Assembly: GCA_039795895.1 (NCBI GenBank)
Contig: JBDKKW010000011.1
Location: 1 to 27,021 of the forward strand
Length of the DNA stretch: 27,021 nucleotides
Origin: JBBTSQ01 sp039795895
GTDB lineage: Bacteria; Patescibacteriota; Minisyncoccia; Phycocordibacterales; JBAYGS01
Direction: 5' to 3'
This document shows positions 15,296 to 22,136 of the stretch, piece after piece. Numbering within the stretch: the first letter of the stretch is position 1; every line of letters starts with the position of its first letter. A program made the position numbers and the translations under genes. Below the pieces are notes generated by a model. It was not told where the DNA came from. It searched no databases and worked only from the letters and a program-made list of their open reading frames with translations.

Positions 15296-15493
15296 TCAGA
15301 CGAACACGTGTGGGTTTCGATGAGCCCACTCTCGGGAAGCACGTATCGATTCGTGATGCATTGCTTTATCAGGCTCGGTCGATCGTAAGACCTCATCAGA
15401 GACTTCAGCAAAATCAATCTGTTTCAGTCGCCCCTCCAAGACTCGATACTCAGGAGGCAGACTAGGACGCGGAATGAGCGGATGTGTATTCAT
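15296..15493 (-). CDS. Small hypothetical protein
   Basis: ATG 15493 gives 65 aa: MNTHPLIPRPSLPPEYRVLE, then GRLKQIDFAEVSDEVLRSTE and PDKAMHHESIRASREWAHRN. It is a soluble, charged, probably helical protein of unknown function. Support for it as a gene: it fills the space between two intrinsic terminators (15560-15584 and 15240-15273), and a TTGCAA -35 box at 15547-15552, with only a poor -10 (TAGTGT, 15524-15529), stands upstream. No clear Shine-Dalgarno sequence precedes the ATG, and an upstream start at 15523 cannot be excluded. The overlapping frame at 15202-15417 is rejected because it crosses the terminator. Confidence 0.55.
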   Translation of the reverse strand: MNTHPLIPRPSLPPEYRVLEGRLKQIDFAEVSDEVLRSTEPDKAMHHESIRASREWAHRNPHVFV

Positions 15494-15559
15494 AGGTGGT
15501 ATAAGAAAAACTATTCTACACACACACTAGCAAGTAGCGTATAGACTTGCAAGAAAAAG

Positions 15560-15584
15560 CCGGCGCGATAGGAATCGCGCCGGC
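15560..15584 (-). terminator. ung terminator (GCGATTCC-type stem)
   Basis: The stem GCCGGCGCGAT/ATCGCGCCGGC with a short loop is followed on the minus strand by TTTTTCTTGCAA. It is almost identical to the terminator at 18031-18056. Confidence 0.88.
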
Positions 15585-15591
15585 CGTATCC

Positions 15592-16257
15592 CTACTCCAC
15601 CCACCGAATCTCCGATTTACCGTGTTTTTTTAAATACTGATTGGTCTTACTAAACGGCTTCGAGCCAAAAAATTGTGTAGCCGAAAAGGGCGACGGATGT
15701 GCCGACTCGAGAATCAAGTGTTTACTCAAATCAATCAATTTTTTCTTCTCTCGAGCGTACCTGCCCCACAAAATAAATACCACGTGTTCTTTCTGGTCTG
15801 AAATAGTCTGTATGACCGCATCGGTAAATGTTTCCCAGCCGTTGTGTTGATGTGACCCCGGACTTCCCGCTCGGACCGTCAGTGTGGCATTGAGCAATAG
15901 CACCCCTTCCCGAGCCCAGTGTTCGAGATTGCCGTGGCTCGGGATTGTCCCACCGACGTCGGTCGCGATTTCTTTGTAAATATTACGAAGCGATGGTGGT
16001 ATTGCTACCCCATGTGGTACCGAAAAAGAGAGGCCGTGCGCCTGACCGACTCCATGATACGGATCTTGTCCAAGGATCACCACCGAGACCTTGTCGAACG
16101 GACACAACTCAAACGCATGAAAAAGAAATTTTGGTGAAGGATAGATTTTGGCAGACAAATACTCTTTTTTAACAAACTCAGTGAGCGTTTGAAAATAGGG
16201 CTTGGTAAACTCTTCTGTCAGTGCCTTTTTCCATGAGGGTTCAATGCGTATTTCCAT
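15592..16257 (-). CDS. ung: Uracil-DNA glycosylase (family 1)
   Basis: UDG removes uracil from DNA as the first step of base-excision repair. ATG 16257 (MEIRIEPSWKKALTEEF) gives 221 aa, the usual family-1 length; the longer frame to 16344 crosses a terminator hairpin and is rejected. Seen: the water-activating motif GQDPYHG (Asp65) with AHGLSFSV, LLLNATLTVRAG (uracil-binding Asn), VFILWGRYA, and the minor-groove loop HPSPFS (catalytic His187; the usual form is HPSPLS). It lies downstream of the Bax-inhibitor-type gene, separated from it by a terminator, and has its own terminator 8 bases past the stop. It has no evident functional tie to the vault-like gene cluster. Confidence 0.97.
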   Translation of the reverse strand: MEIRIEPSWKKALTEEFTKPYFQTLTEFVKKEYLSAKIYPSPKFLFHAFELCPFDKVSVVILGQDPYHGVGQAHGLSFSVPHGVAIPPSLRNIYKEIATDVGGTIPSHGNLEHWAREGVLLLNATLTVRAGSPGSHQHNGWETFTDAVIQTISDQKEHVVFILWGRYAREKKKLIDLSKHLILESAHPSPFSATQFFGSKPFSKTNQYLKKHGKSEIRWVE

Positions 16258-16284
16258 AACCACAACAATAGCACAAAAAGAAAA

Positions 16285-16314
16285 CCCCGTAGCAGAGCAG
16301 AGCTCGCTACGGGG
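16285..16314 (-). terminator. Terminator of the Bax-inhibitor-type gene
   Basis: The stem CCCCGTAGC/GCTACGGGG with a 12-base partly paired loop is followed on the minus strand by TTTTCTTTTTG. A decayed GCGATTCCTATCGC palindrome (16327-16340) sits between it and the stop codon. Confidence 0.85.
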
Positions 16315-16362
16315 CGGGTGCCGACGGCGATAGGAATCGCACATAGGCAGAATTAAACAGAC

Positions 16363-17031
16363 TCAGTCATCACTACTGGCGCTTCCAAAGATCCGGAGCA
16401 GATTGAGGAAGAGATTGATGACATCAAGGTAGAGATCTACCCCAACATCCACCGCGTTGTCGGCCGTCTTCGCAATACCGCTGGCCCGATGCATATCGTA
16501 GCCAATATAGAGCGAGAAGAGTCCGGCCGCGCAGTAATCAATCACTCCCCACGCCTGCATGGCGGGGACGAACATCTGCACGATGCGGATCACGAGGAGT
16601 CCACACAGAGCCATAAACAACACAGGCCCTAGATGTCGGAAGAGACTCGGAAAACACAATCCGAGGAAGCTCATAAATCCAGTGATACTCATGGTGAGCA
16701 GAAGTGCATTGCGCACCGCATCGGGTTTATACATCTGCACATACGGTCCCAAGATGATGCCATACGGAATGACGATCAAATTATAACCGATGAACGAGAG
16801 GAAGGCGTTGTCGCTCTTGATCGCGATGAAGATGCCGATGATCGGCAACACGAGACCACAAAGAATCACTCCTCCCCACCCCGGCTTGTATTCAGCCTGA
16901 ATCGAGAGATGTGCCGCCAAGGCTGTGAAGCCCAAGCCCCAAATCAGCACCATCCCCAACAACCCGAAGAATGCATTGTCGGTCATTTCATCCCGGCCAC
17001 TGCGATCAAACACACCAGTATTGACGTCCAT
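16363..17031 (-). CDS. Bax inhibitor-1 / TMBIM family membrane protein
   Basis: ATG 17031 (MDVNTGVFDRSGRDE) is chosen because GAAAGGA lies at ribosome-site distance. The 222-residue protein has about seven hydrophobic segments, from AFFGLLGMVLIWGLGFTALA to the C-terminus. The last part shows the BI-1 signature: DYCAAGLFSLYIGYDMHRA, then the DNAVDVGVDLYLDVINLFLN helix with the conserved Asp residues that gate pH-dependent calcium leak in the bacterial family member BsYetJ. It probably acts as a cytoplasmic-membrane ion leak/stress protein. It is a single-gene unit with a strong promoter (17076-17103) and its own terminator, next to the vault-like gene and its two paralogous neighbours. BI-1 proteins are common in bacteria, so the proximity may mean nothing. 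Confidence 0.9.
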   Translation of the reverse strand: MDVNTGVFDRSGRDEMTDNAFFGLLGMVLIWGLGFTALAAHLSIQAEYKPGWGGVILCGLVLPIIGIFIAIKSDNAFLSFIGYNLIVIPYGIILGPYVQMYKPDAVRNALLLTMSITGFMSFLGLCFPSLFRHLGPVLFMALCGLLVIRIVQMFVPAMQAWGVIDYCAAGLFSLYIGYDMHRASGIAKTADNAVDVGVDLYLDVINLFLNLLRIFGSASSDD

Positions 17032-17075
17032 AACGAGTCCTTTCTTTTTTGTTTTTGCGGAACTTTCCGTAGATG

Positions 17076-17103
17076 ATAATAGCATATTCAATCAGGAAGT
17101 CAA
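17076..17103 (-). promoter_or_regulatory. Promoter of the Bax-inhibitor-type gene
   Basis: Minus strand TTGACT (-35) and TATTAT (-10), 16 bases apart, 45 bases upstream of the ATG and directly after the terminator at 17113-17141. Confidence 0.78.
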
Positions 17104-17112
17104 GAATATAAA

Positions 17113-17141
17113 AAAACCGCGTCGCTATGCAACACGGTTTT
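17113..17141 (-). terminator. Terminator of the 257-aa paralog gene
   Basis: AAAACCG plus a wobble-paired inner stem (TGTTGC with GCGACG), an ATA loop, then CGGTTTTTTTATA on the minus strand. Confidence 0.8.
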
Positions 17142-17168
17142 GAAACCAACAGAACAAGGACTCACGCC

Positions 17169-17942
17169 TCACGCAAGAACTGGCACACCCATCACCCGTT
17201 GACCGATTTCTTTGAGTCGGAGCTGGCGGGCACGGATGAGTTGCTTCGAAAACTTCTCCATCGCACAGAGCGCAAACTGACAGAGGTCGGAATTGATACC
17301 GAAACGAAGCGTGACATTGGGACCATCCTGCTGAATATTCGCCCGCATATCAAACGTGATCCGAGCACCCTTTTTCTCAAAGAGTCCTCGACGCAACTCG
17401 ATCGCTCGAGCCAACGCCACCAGCTGGACCTGTGATACCGGAATCAAAAGACCCTTCTCGTCGGCTCGTGCTGAGAGACGCGCGATTGATTCCATCGACA
17501 CACAACATGCAGTAAAGATGGTTGTACCTTCACAAAAAGGCGCCTGTATCGGTTGTCCTTCGGCAAGAGCCTGCAAAGCAACCAGTGTATCAACATCTTG
17601 CGCCAGATCATCAGGATACTGGCGGAGCAGATAATGTGCCTTTGCCGATTCCCGCACCGGACCAAACGCAGATTTCTCTGGCAGAGCGGTCGCGCCTATC
17701 CGCGTAGCCTGCTCAACAGACTCACAGAGCGTGGGCTCCAAATATCCCCACGAAGCGTCAGTGGCACCGATTACATACGGTGCTTCTGGTACCACGACCG
17801 GGGCAATCCGAAGCCATGCCCAGAGTATCGGATGAGCCACCTTACCCTCCCCGGATAAATCCTCATCCGGACCAAAGTAGAGTTGCTCACTCGATCCAAT
17901 CAACACGAACGCATGCTTATCTTTCTTATCAACTAGGTGCAT
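17169..17942 (-). CDS. Unknown protein, paralog A of the vault-linked pair
   Basis: ATG 17942 is preceded by TACGGAAAGGCATAT, a good Shine-Dalgarno sequence shared with paralog B. The product is 257 aa: MHLVDKKDKHAFVLIGSSEQ, then LSGEGKVAHPILWAWLRIAPVV, a middle region of ~60 residues not found in B, a Cys pair (FTACCVSME), GLLIPVSQVQ, and a C-terminus with LRFGINSDLCQFALCAMEKF and a basic helix. It aligns with the 226-aa paralog over its length (shared LRIAPVV, GL..P..Q, LC.F.L.AM..FS, R..RLK). It is soluble, with no signal peptide and no motif I recognise. It is encoded second downstream of the vault-like gene with its own promoter and terminator. A role as a vault cargo or accessory protein is a guess from position. 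Confidence 0.8.
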   Translation of the reverse strand: MHLVDKKDKHAFVLIGSSEQLYFGPDEDLSGEGKVAHPILWAWLRIAPVVVPEAPYVIGATDASWGYLEPTLCESVEQATRIGATALPEKSAFGPVRESAKAHYLLRQYPDDLAQDVDTLVALQALAEGQPIQAPFCEGTTIFTACCVSMESIARLSARADEKGLLIPVSQVQLVALARAIELRRGLFEKKGARITFDMRANIQQDGPNVTLRFGINSDLCQFALCAMEKFSKQLIRARQLRLKEIGQRVMGVPVLA

Positions 17943-17996
17943 ATATGCCTTTCCGTACCTACACTGCAAGGTACTATTTGTGTATGTTCCTTCCCA

Positions 17997-18024
17997 ACCA
18001 TACCACAACAAAATAGCTTTGCAA
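17997..18024 (-). promoter_or_regulatory. Promoter of paralog A
   Basis: Minus strand TTGCAA (-35), overlapping the T-tract end of the preceding terminator, and TATGGT (-10), 16 bases apart. Same design as the promoter of paralog B at 18806-18833. Confidence 0.55.
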
Positions 18025-18030
18025 GAAAAA

Positions 18031-18056
18031 GCCGACGCGATCGGAATCGCGCCGGC
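18031..18056 (-). terminator. Terminator of paralog B (GCGATTCC-type stem)
   Basis: The stem GCCGACGCGAT/ATCGCGCCGGC (one A-C mismatch) is followed by TTTTTCTTGCAA on the minus strand. It is nearly identical to the ung terminator at 15560-15584 and runs straight into the next promoter. Confidence 0.88.
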
Positions 18057-18077
18057 AGTACCAGATACAAAATAACT

Positions 18078-18758
18078 TTACCGAAAGACCATCTCGTTTG
18101 ATTTCTTGAGCCTCTCTCGACGGAGCTTTACCAGCTTATCCGAGAAGCATTTCATCGCCTCAAGAGTGAACTCACACAACTCATAGGAAATGGTGAAATC
18201 GAGATTGATCCGAGTGTCTTTAGCCAAACTCCATCGACCGATCGTAAAAGGAACTGGCTGTCCCCTAGCAATGAGACGCTGTTTGCGTTTCATCTCACGG
18301 TAGATATCCATAAGTGGACCCTGCGGAATCGGCACATACAGACCGTTGCTATCAGCCAAAGGCACTTGCTTTGCAAGTATGACTGTCGGCACACAGCGCG
18401 CACAAAAGATCATACGATTTAGACCTTTTTCGCGATACTCTCGCGAGAAATCAAAATCGTAATAAGATCGAGCAACAATCGGACGAAACAAGAGAGACAA
18501 GCTTTTGGCCATGTGTATCGATGCATCTTCAACTCTTTGATCCATCGTCGGATGAAGCTCATTCCACGAGACATCCACCGGACCCAGAACTTCCGGCATT
18601 TGAGCAATCACCACCGGAGCAATTCGGAGCCACGCAAAGAGCGCTGGTCGAGCCATCTTCCCTTTGCCATTGAGCGTCTCACTACTGCCATAGGTCGCCG
18701 ATTCACTGGCAGAAATCAAAACAAAGGCATTGGTCTCACGCTTATGTGTCACATGCAT
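18078..18758 (-). CDS. Unknown protein, paralog B of the vault-linked pair
   Basis: ATG 18758 follows TACGGAAAGGAATTT, the same ribosome-site context as paralog A; the longer frame to 18884 crosses a terminator and promoter. The product is 226 aa: MHVTHKRETNAFVLISASES, LNGKGKMARPALFAWLRIAP, DVSWNELHPTMDQRVEDA, MIFCARCVPTVILAK (a CxxC), GLYVPIPQG, and a C-terminus with NLDFTISYELCEFTLEAMKC and a basic helix (FSDKLVKLRRERLKK). It is collinear with the 257-aa paralog except for a shorter middle. It is directly downstream of the vault-like gene (128 bases between the vault stop and this ATG) but has its own promoter. No known domain is evident to me. Confidence 0.8.
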   Translation of the reverse strand: MHVTHKRETNAFVLISASESATYGSSETLNGKGKMARPALFAWLRIAPVVIAQMPEVLGPVDVSWNELHPTMDQRVEDASIHMAKSLSLLFRPIVARSYYDFDFSREYREKGLNRMIFCARCVPTVILAKQVPLADSNGLYVPIPQGPLMDIYREMKRKQRLIARGQPVPFTIGRWSLAKDTRINLDFTISYELCEFTLEAMKCFSDKLVKLRRERLKKSNEMVFR

Positions 18759-18805
18759 AAATTCCTTTCCGTACCAAATCTTAAAGTACTGTTTGTTCTG
18801 CCTCA

Positions 18806-18833
18806 ACCTTATCACCACAATATATTTTTGCAA
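18806..18833 (-). promoter_or_regulatory. Promoter of paralog B
   Basis: Minus strand TTGCAA (-35) and TAAGGT (-10), 16 bases apart, directly after the T-tract of the vault-like gene's terminator. Bases after the -10 (TTG.GG) also match the promoter of paralog A. Confidence 0.55.
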
Positions 18834-18839
18834 GAAAAA

Positions 18840-18863
18840 ACGGGCTGTCCGAAGACAGCCCGT
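18840..18863 (-). terminator. Terminator of the vault-like gene
   Basis: The stem ACGGGCTGTC/GACAGCCCGT with a 4-base loop (TTCG on the minus strand, a very stable tetraloop) is followed by TTTTTCTTGC. It lies 23 bases past the stop. Confidence 0.92.
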
Positions 18864-18886
18864 TGCGATTTTACCAAAGAACAAAC

Positions 18887-21457
18887 TTACCGATGGTCTG
18901 ACGGCTGAGTACCACGCACGGCAGTACCAAGCTTTTCAAACGTCTTCTCAAGCGGGGTGCCAGCGAGAAGCGATTGAATCGTCGCTCCAACACTGTCCTG
19001 ACGCAGATACGCGGCAAGACCCAACTGTTCGGTCACCTTGACCAACGAGTCCCGATCGTTCGAGGCTTCGATGGCGCGCACGAAGTCGGCAGGGATTGCC
19101 CCAAACCTGGCCTTGAGCGCTTCAGTCTCAGCGGTAACTTTTTCAAGTCCCAGCTTCTGAAGCTCGGTGTCGATAGCCCGACGCTGTTCAGCGCTAGCTT
19201 TTTCCCGAAGAAGCCGAGCGGATTCAATTTTGCCCAGAACTTCTTGAAGGGCAAAGTCGGCCTCATGGACCAGACGCCTCACCCCGAGATCAACTTCCCG
19301 TTCCTTCAGGGACAACTCCAAACGTTGCTTCTGACGCAGGACAGCAAGCTGGTGATTGGCATCAGCGGTCTTGGCTTGTTCATCAGCGATGGCACGAGTA
19401 ATCTCCTCGGTCTGCTTGGTGACCACCAACTCTTGCTGACGCTGAGTAAGCGTAAGCGTTTGTTTGACCATCTCCAGCTGAGCACGACTAATCATGGTCG
19501 CCACAGCCGGATCAACAGCCTTAACCGAGAGAACCTCAACGTCATAGACGCGAGCATCCACTTGCGGGAAGACACAGCCGGGCCGAGGTTCTTTTTCAGG
19601 TTTCTTGCCGAGCACTGCGTCACGAATGATCGTAGTCGAAGTAGCCAGGAACTCACTCACGGAGAATCCGCGAGCAGACGCACGGAGAATCGACCGAAGA
19701 TGATCAGTGAGCAGTTTGACGTAGTTGTCTACTTCAAACCACTTCTTTCCATCACCAGTAAACTCAACCTGGTAGCCGAGCTTGACTTGAATTTCCATAC
19801 CATCTTCGGTTTCCACCGTGACGATATCGGAGACTTGGTTGCCCAAGATCTTCAGGTACACCGTCTCAGCCAATCGATCAGTCGTCTTGGGCTTGCCAGT
19901 CGAGAGCGACAAACAAGTTAAAACTTCGTCGTATTCAAGGAGCGTCGTCTGCGGTCCTGTGACCACTCGACGAGTGCCGTCTTTGCGCACCACTTCGATT
20001 GCATAACCCGACCACACCGTAATAGCGACGGCCCCCTGGAATTTGGTATCCAGAGTCACCGTCCGAGGCGGAGTATAGGTGGAACGACGATCGATCTGGT
20101 CGCTAGCGACAAACATCGAACGTTCCTCTCCATAAGGAGACATCGAGCGCGATCGGACCGGCGAGCTGGCACGTGGAGAATCTTCGACGGGACTACCCGA
20201 AGAAGCCACCTCCGCGGCCAAAGCTTCATTGATCTCGATCGCCCGACTATTGCCAGGGAACCAGAGCTCAACTTGTTTACGATAGAGCACGCGCCGAGTG
20301 AAGACATCTTTGCGTGGGTCTAGCAGGAGCATTTTCGGACCTTTGACCAGACGAACTTCACCGGTCTCACGGTTCAAGACATACCGACCCTCACCCGCCG
20401 GCACCGCTGTCGCATGTTGGACAGCATTCTTGCCATCGTATTTGATGATGGCATGTTCCGGCCTCGGGAAGTAGATAGCCTGCTCTTTGCCTGTGATAAA
20501 CAGCTCCGTGCCAGCCCTGATATTGGTGTTGCAATCTTTGTAGTCGGCAATCACCATCACATGGATACCACTGGTCGCGTTGAGTTCGATAGCCTTGAAG
20601 ACTCGCTTGCCTTCCGATTCCACAAATGACTCTGTGGGAGTCGGAAAGACAACGTCAGGACCTTCCACATAGCGTTTGTTACCGTCCTCGCCGAGAAGCA
20701 CGCAATACTGTAGACTCTCCAGTGTCACCGCTTCACGAACGAATAAACCTCCTGCATCCGGTATCACCCGCATACCCGAGGGCGGAATGAAAAACGACGT
20801 ATCAGTGCCACAGATAATAATCCGCTGACCAATAGTCAGAATGCTGGGATTAATGGGTGCGCTTTTCTTCTTTTGCTCCAAGGGAGCAACGGAAGGATGT
20901 TCAGCAGGAGGTTGATTTCCCGACGAATCAGATGGAACCTGAGTGGACTGAGAGGTCGGAGGAGTGAGCGGGTCTTGAGACACACGTTTTACCACCGCCT
21001 TATCCCAATTCTCCCTGGCCTGTTTGTCGTTGGTCACCTCCAAAACCAGAAACTGGTTTGAACGAAGTTTGTGGCCATCGATCACCTGGGCACTCTGTCC
21101 ATACCACAGAGCAAACGATACTGGACCGTTGATGATAATGGAATTACCCGTTTCCAAGGTCGGAGGAAGGCTCGTCTTCCCATCTTGCGGGAATTCATTT
21201 GCCTTCTCCCTTGCTGGATTCTGGAGAACCACATACTGACCTTGAGAAGCGACGACATTTGGCCGTACCGCTTCCTCAGGCCGATCAATCTCAATATACC
21301 GTCCAGTCTTCGGATCCCACGAAACCAAAGATTCCGTATCAGCCATACTGGTCTTACTCGGACCAGTAATAGTGCTGACAAAACCCTTGGTACGGTCAAG
21401 GACGAGGACATAACTACCTGGCGCAATGGCCAGATCCCGACTTCTTTCGCCTGCCAT
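18887..21457 (-). CDS. Bacterial major vault protein (MVP) homolog
   Basis: In eukaryotes 78 MVP copies form the hollow vault shell. This 856-aa protein (human MVP 893) keeps MVP's order. Residues 9-155: N-terminal beta repeats ([32 protein letters not shown]). 158-205: Pro/Ser-rich linker. 205-400: repeats such as [19 protein letters not shown] and [18 protein letters not shown]. 410-460: disordered Arg/Ser-rich linker, where human MVP also has one. 462-520: last repeat ([16 protein letters not shown]). 525-645: shoulder domain with [20 protein letters not shown] and [17 protein letters not shown], closely matching human [20 protein letters not shown] and ARIIRTAVFG. 650-790: charged cap helix. 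800-845: cap-ring-like [20 protein letters not shown]. The match is from memory of the human sequence. It has no signal peptide and its own promoter and terminator; ATG 21457 has a weak AAAGTGAG ribosome site. A vault-like particle is inferred. Confidence 0.9.
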   Translation of the reverse strand: [856 protein letters not shown]

Positions 21458-21532
21458 ATTATTTACTCACTTTCTTTTGTTTGTTTTTTGTTGTTACAGA
21501 ACAGATCGAGCCACTCAGCCCGGTCTCAGCAC

Positions 21533-21561
21533 TTCATACACGATTTGAATGATATTGTCAA
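21533..21561 (-). promoter_or_regulatory. Promoter of the vault-like gene
   Basis: Minus strand TTGACA (-35, perfect) and TATGAA (-10), 17 bases apart. Predicted start near 21526, giving a ~70-base leader with a GC-rich part (GAGACCGGGCTGAGTGGCTC). Confidence 0.68.
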
Positions 21562-21586
21562 TGATTTTATCCGTTTGTATCAAAGA

Positions 21587-21616
21587 AAAACCACTGCACG
21601 AAAAGTGAGTGGTTTT
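21587..21616 (-). terminator. Terminator of the 108-aa gene
   Basis: AAAACCACT/AGTGGTTTT stem with a 12-base loop, followed by TTCTTTG on the minus strand, nine bases past the stop. Confidence 0.78.
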
Positions 21617-21624
21617 GTAAAAGA

Positions 21625-21951
21625 CTACGCAAGCTCCGTCAACGTGAACTTACCACCAGTGTCGAGAAGAGCTTTCCGAATCCAGGGAAGATCGGGCAGA
21701 TCAATAGTGAGCTCCCCTTGTCCTATGCGAGGAATTCCAAAAAGAATATTGTCCGGATCATGGAACGTCTGGAGCACAACGTGTCGGTTATCCCTGTCAG
21801 AAAAGGTGACACGCAGATTGCAAGGCTCAAATTTGAATGCAATCTCGAATAATGCTCGATTCAGAGCCCGACGTATTTCCGGCGAACGAAGAATGACTTG
21901 ACGTTTTCTGTCCGTAGCGACAGCACGGCTGGCAGACTTTGGCTTTTTCAT
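21625..21951 (-). CDS. Unknown 108-aa protein upstream of the vault-like gene
   Basis: ATG 21951 (MKKPKSASRAVATDRKRQVI) gives 108 aa. The longer frame to 22065 is rejected because a good promoter (21988-22016) lies inside it. The protein has a basic N-terminus (residues 1-25), a helix-like EIRRALNRALFEIAFKFEP, then beta-like CNLRVTFSDRDNRHVVLQTF and an acidic GQGELTIDLPDLPWIRKALL. It is soluble, with no signal peptide and no recognised family. It is a single-gene unit between rpsG and the vault-like gene, and no Shine-Dalgarno sequence is visible. It could be a small vault partner; only position suggests this. Its frame excludes the antisense frame at 21071-21901 as a gene. Confidence 0.7.
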   Translation of the reverse strand: MKKPKSASRAVATDRKRQVILRSPEIRRALNRALFEIAFKFEPCNLRVTFSDRDNRHVVLQTFHDPDNILFGIPRIGQGELTIDLPDLPWIRKALLDTGGKFTLTELA

Positions 21952-21987
21952 ACTGAGTGTTTTTTGAACTAACTGTTCCGTTTCCAA

Positions 21988-22016
21988 TAGTAGCGATTGA
22001 GTGAAAGAAAAGCAAG
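21988..22016 (-). promoter_or_regulatory. Promoter of the 108-aa gene
   Basis: Minus strand TTGCTT (-35) and TACTAT (-10), 17 bases apart, about 37 bases upstream of the ATG. Confidence 0.62.
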
Positions 22017-22071
22017 AAGCTGGATGAAAATAGACAAGTAACCACTCCCCATCGACAACGAGCAATTAAGA

Positions 22072-22095
22072 AAAAGCCCGCTTGTGCGGGCTTTT
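22072..22095 (-). terminator. rpsL-rpsG terminator (bidirectional)
   Basis: AAAAGCCCGC/GCGGGCTTTT with a TTGT loop and T-runs on both strands, 155 bases past the rpsG stop and beyond the structured element at 22137-22239. Confidence 0.9.
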
Positions 22096-22136
22096 TTCTA
22101 TTAATCAACAGTAAGCGTGTCGACAAGCTACGAGGA

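Noticed and set aside
13038..15329. Longer EF-G with 50 extra N-terminal residues
   Set aside because: The extra part is not EF-G-like and crosses the upstream terminator region; the family start at 15179 fits.
18974..19921. Long plus-strand open frame (315 aa) opposite the vault-like gene
   Set aside because: It is antisense to the conserved shoulder and cap-helix codons of the MVP homolog, has no ribosome site, and its sequence resembles no family. A shadow frame.
21071..21901. Plus-strand open frame (276 aa) across the 5' end of the vault gene and the 108-aa gene
   Set aside because: It covers the promoter, terminator and two minus-strand genes and has low-complexity, non-protein-like composition.
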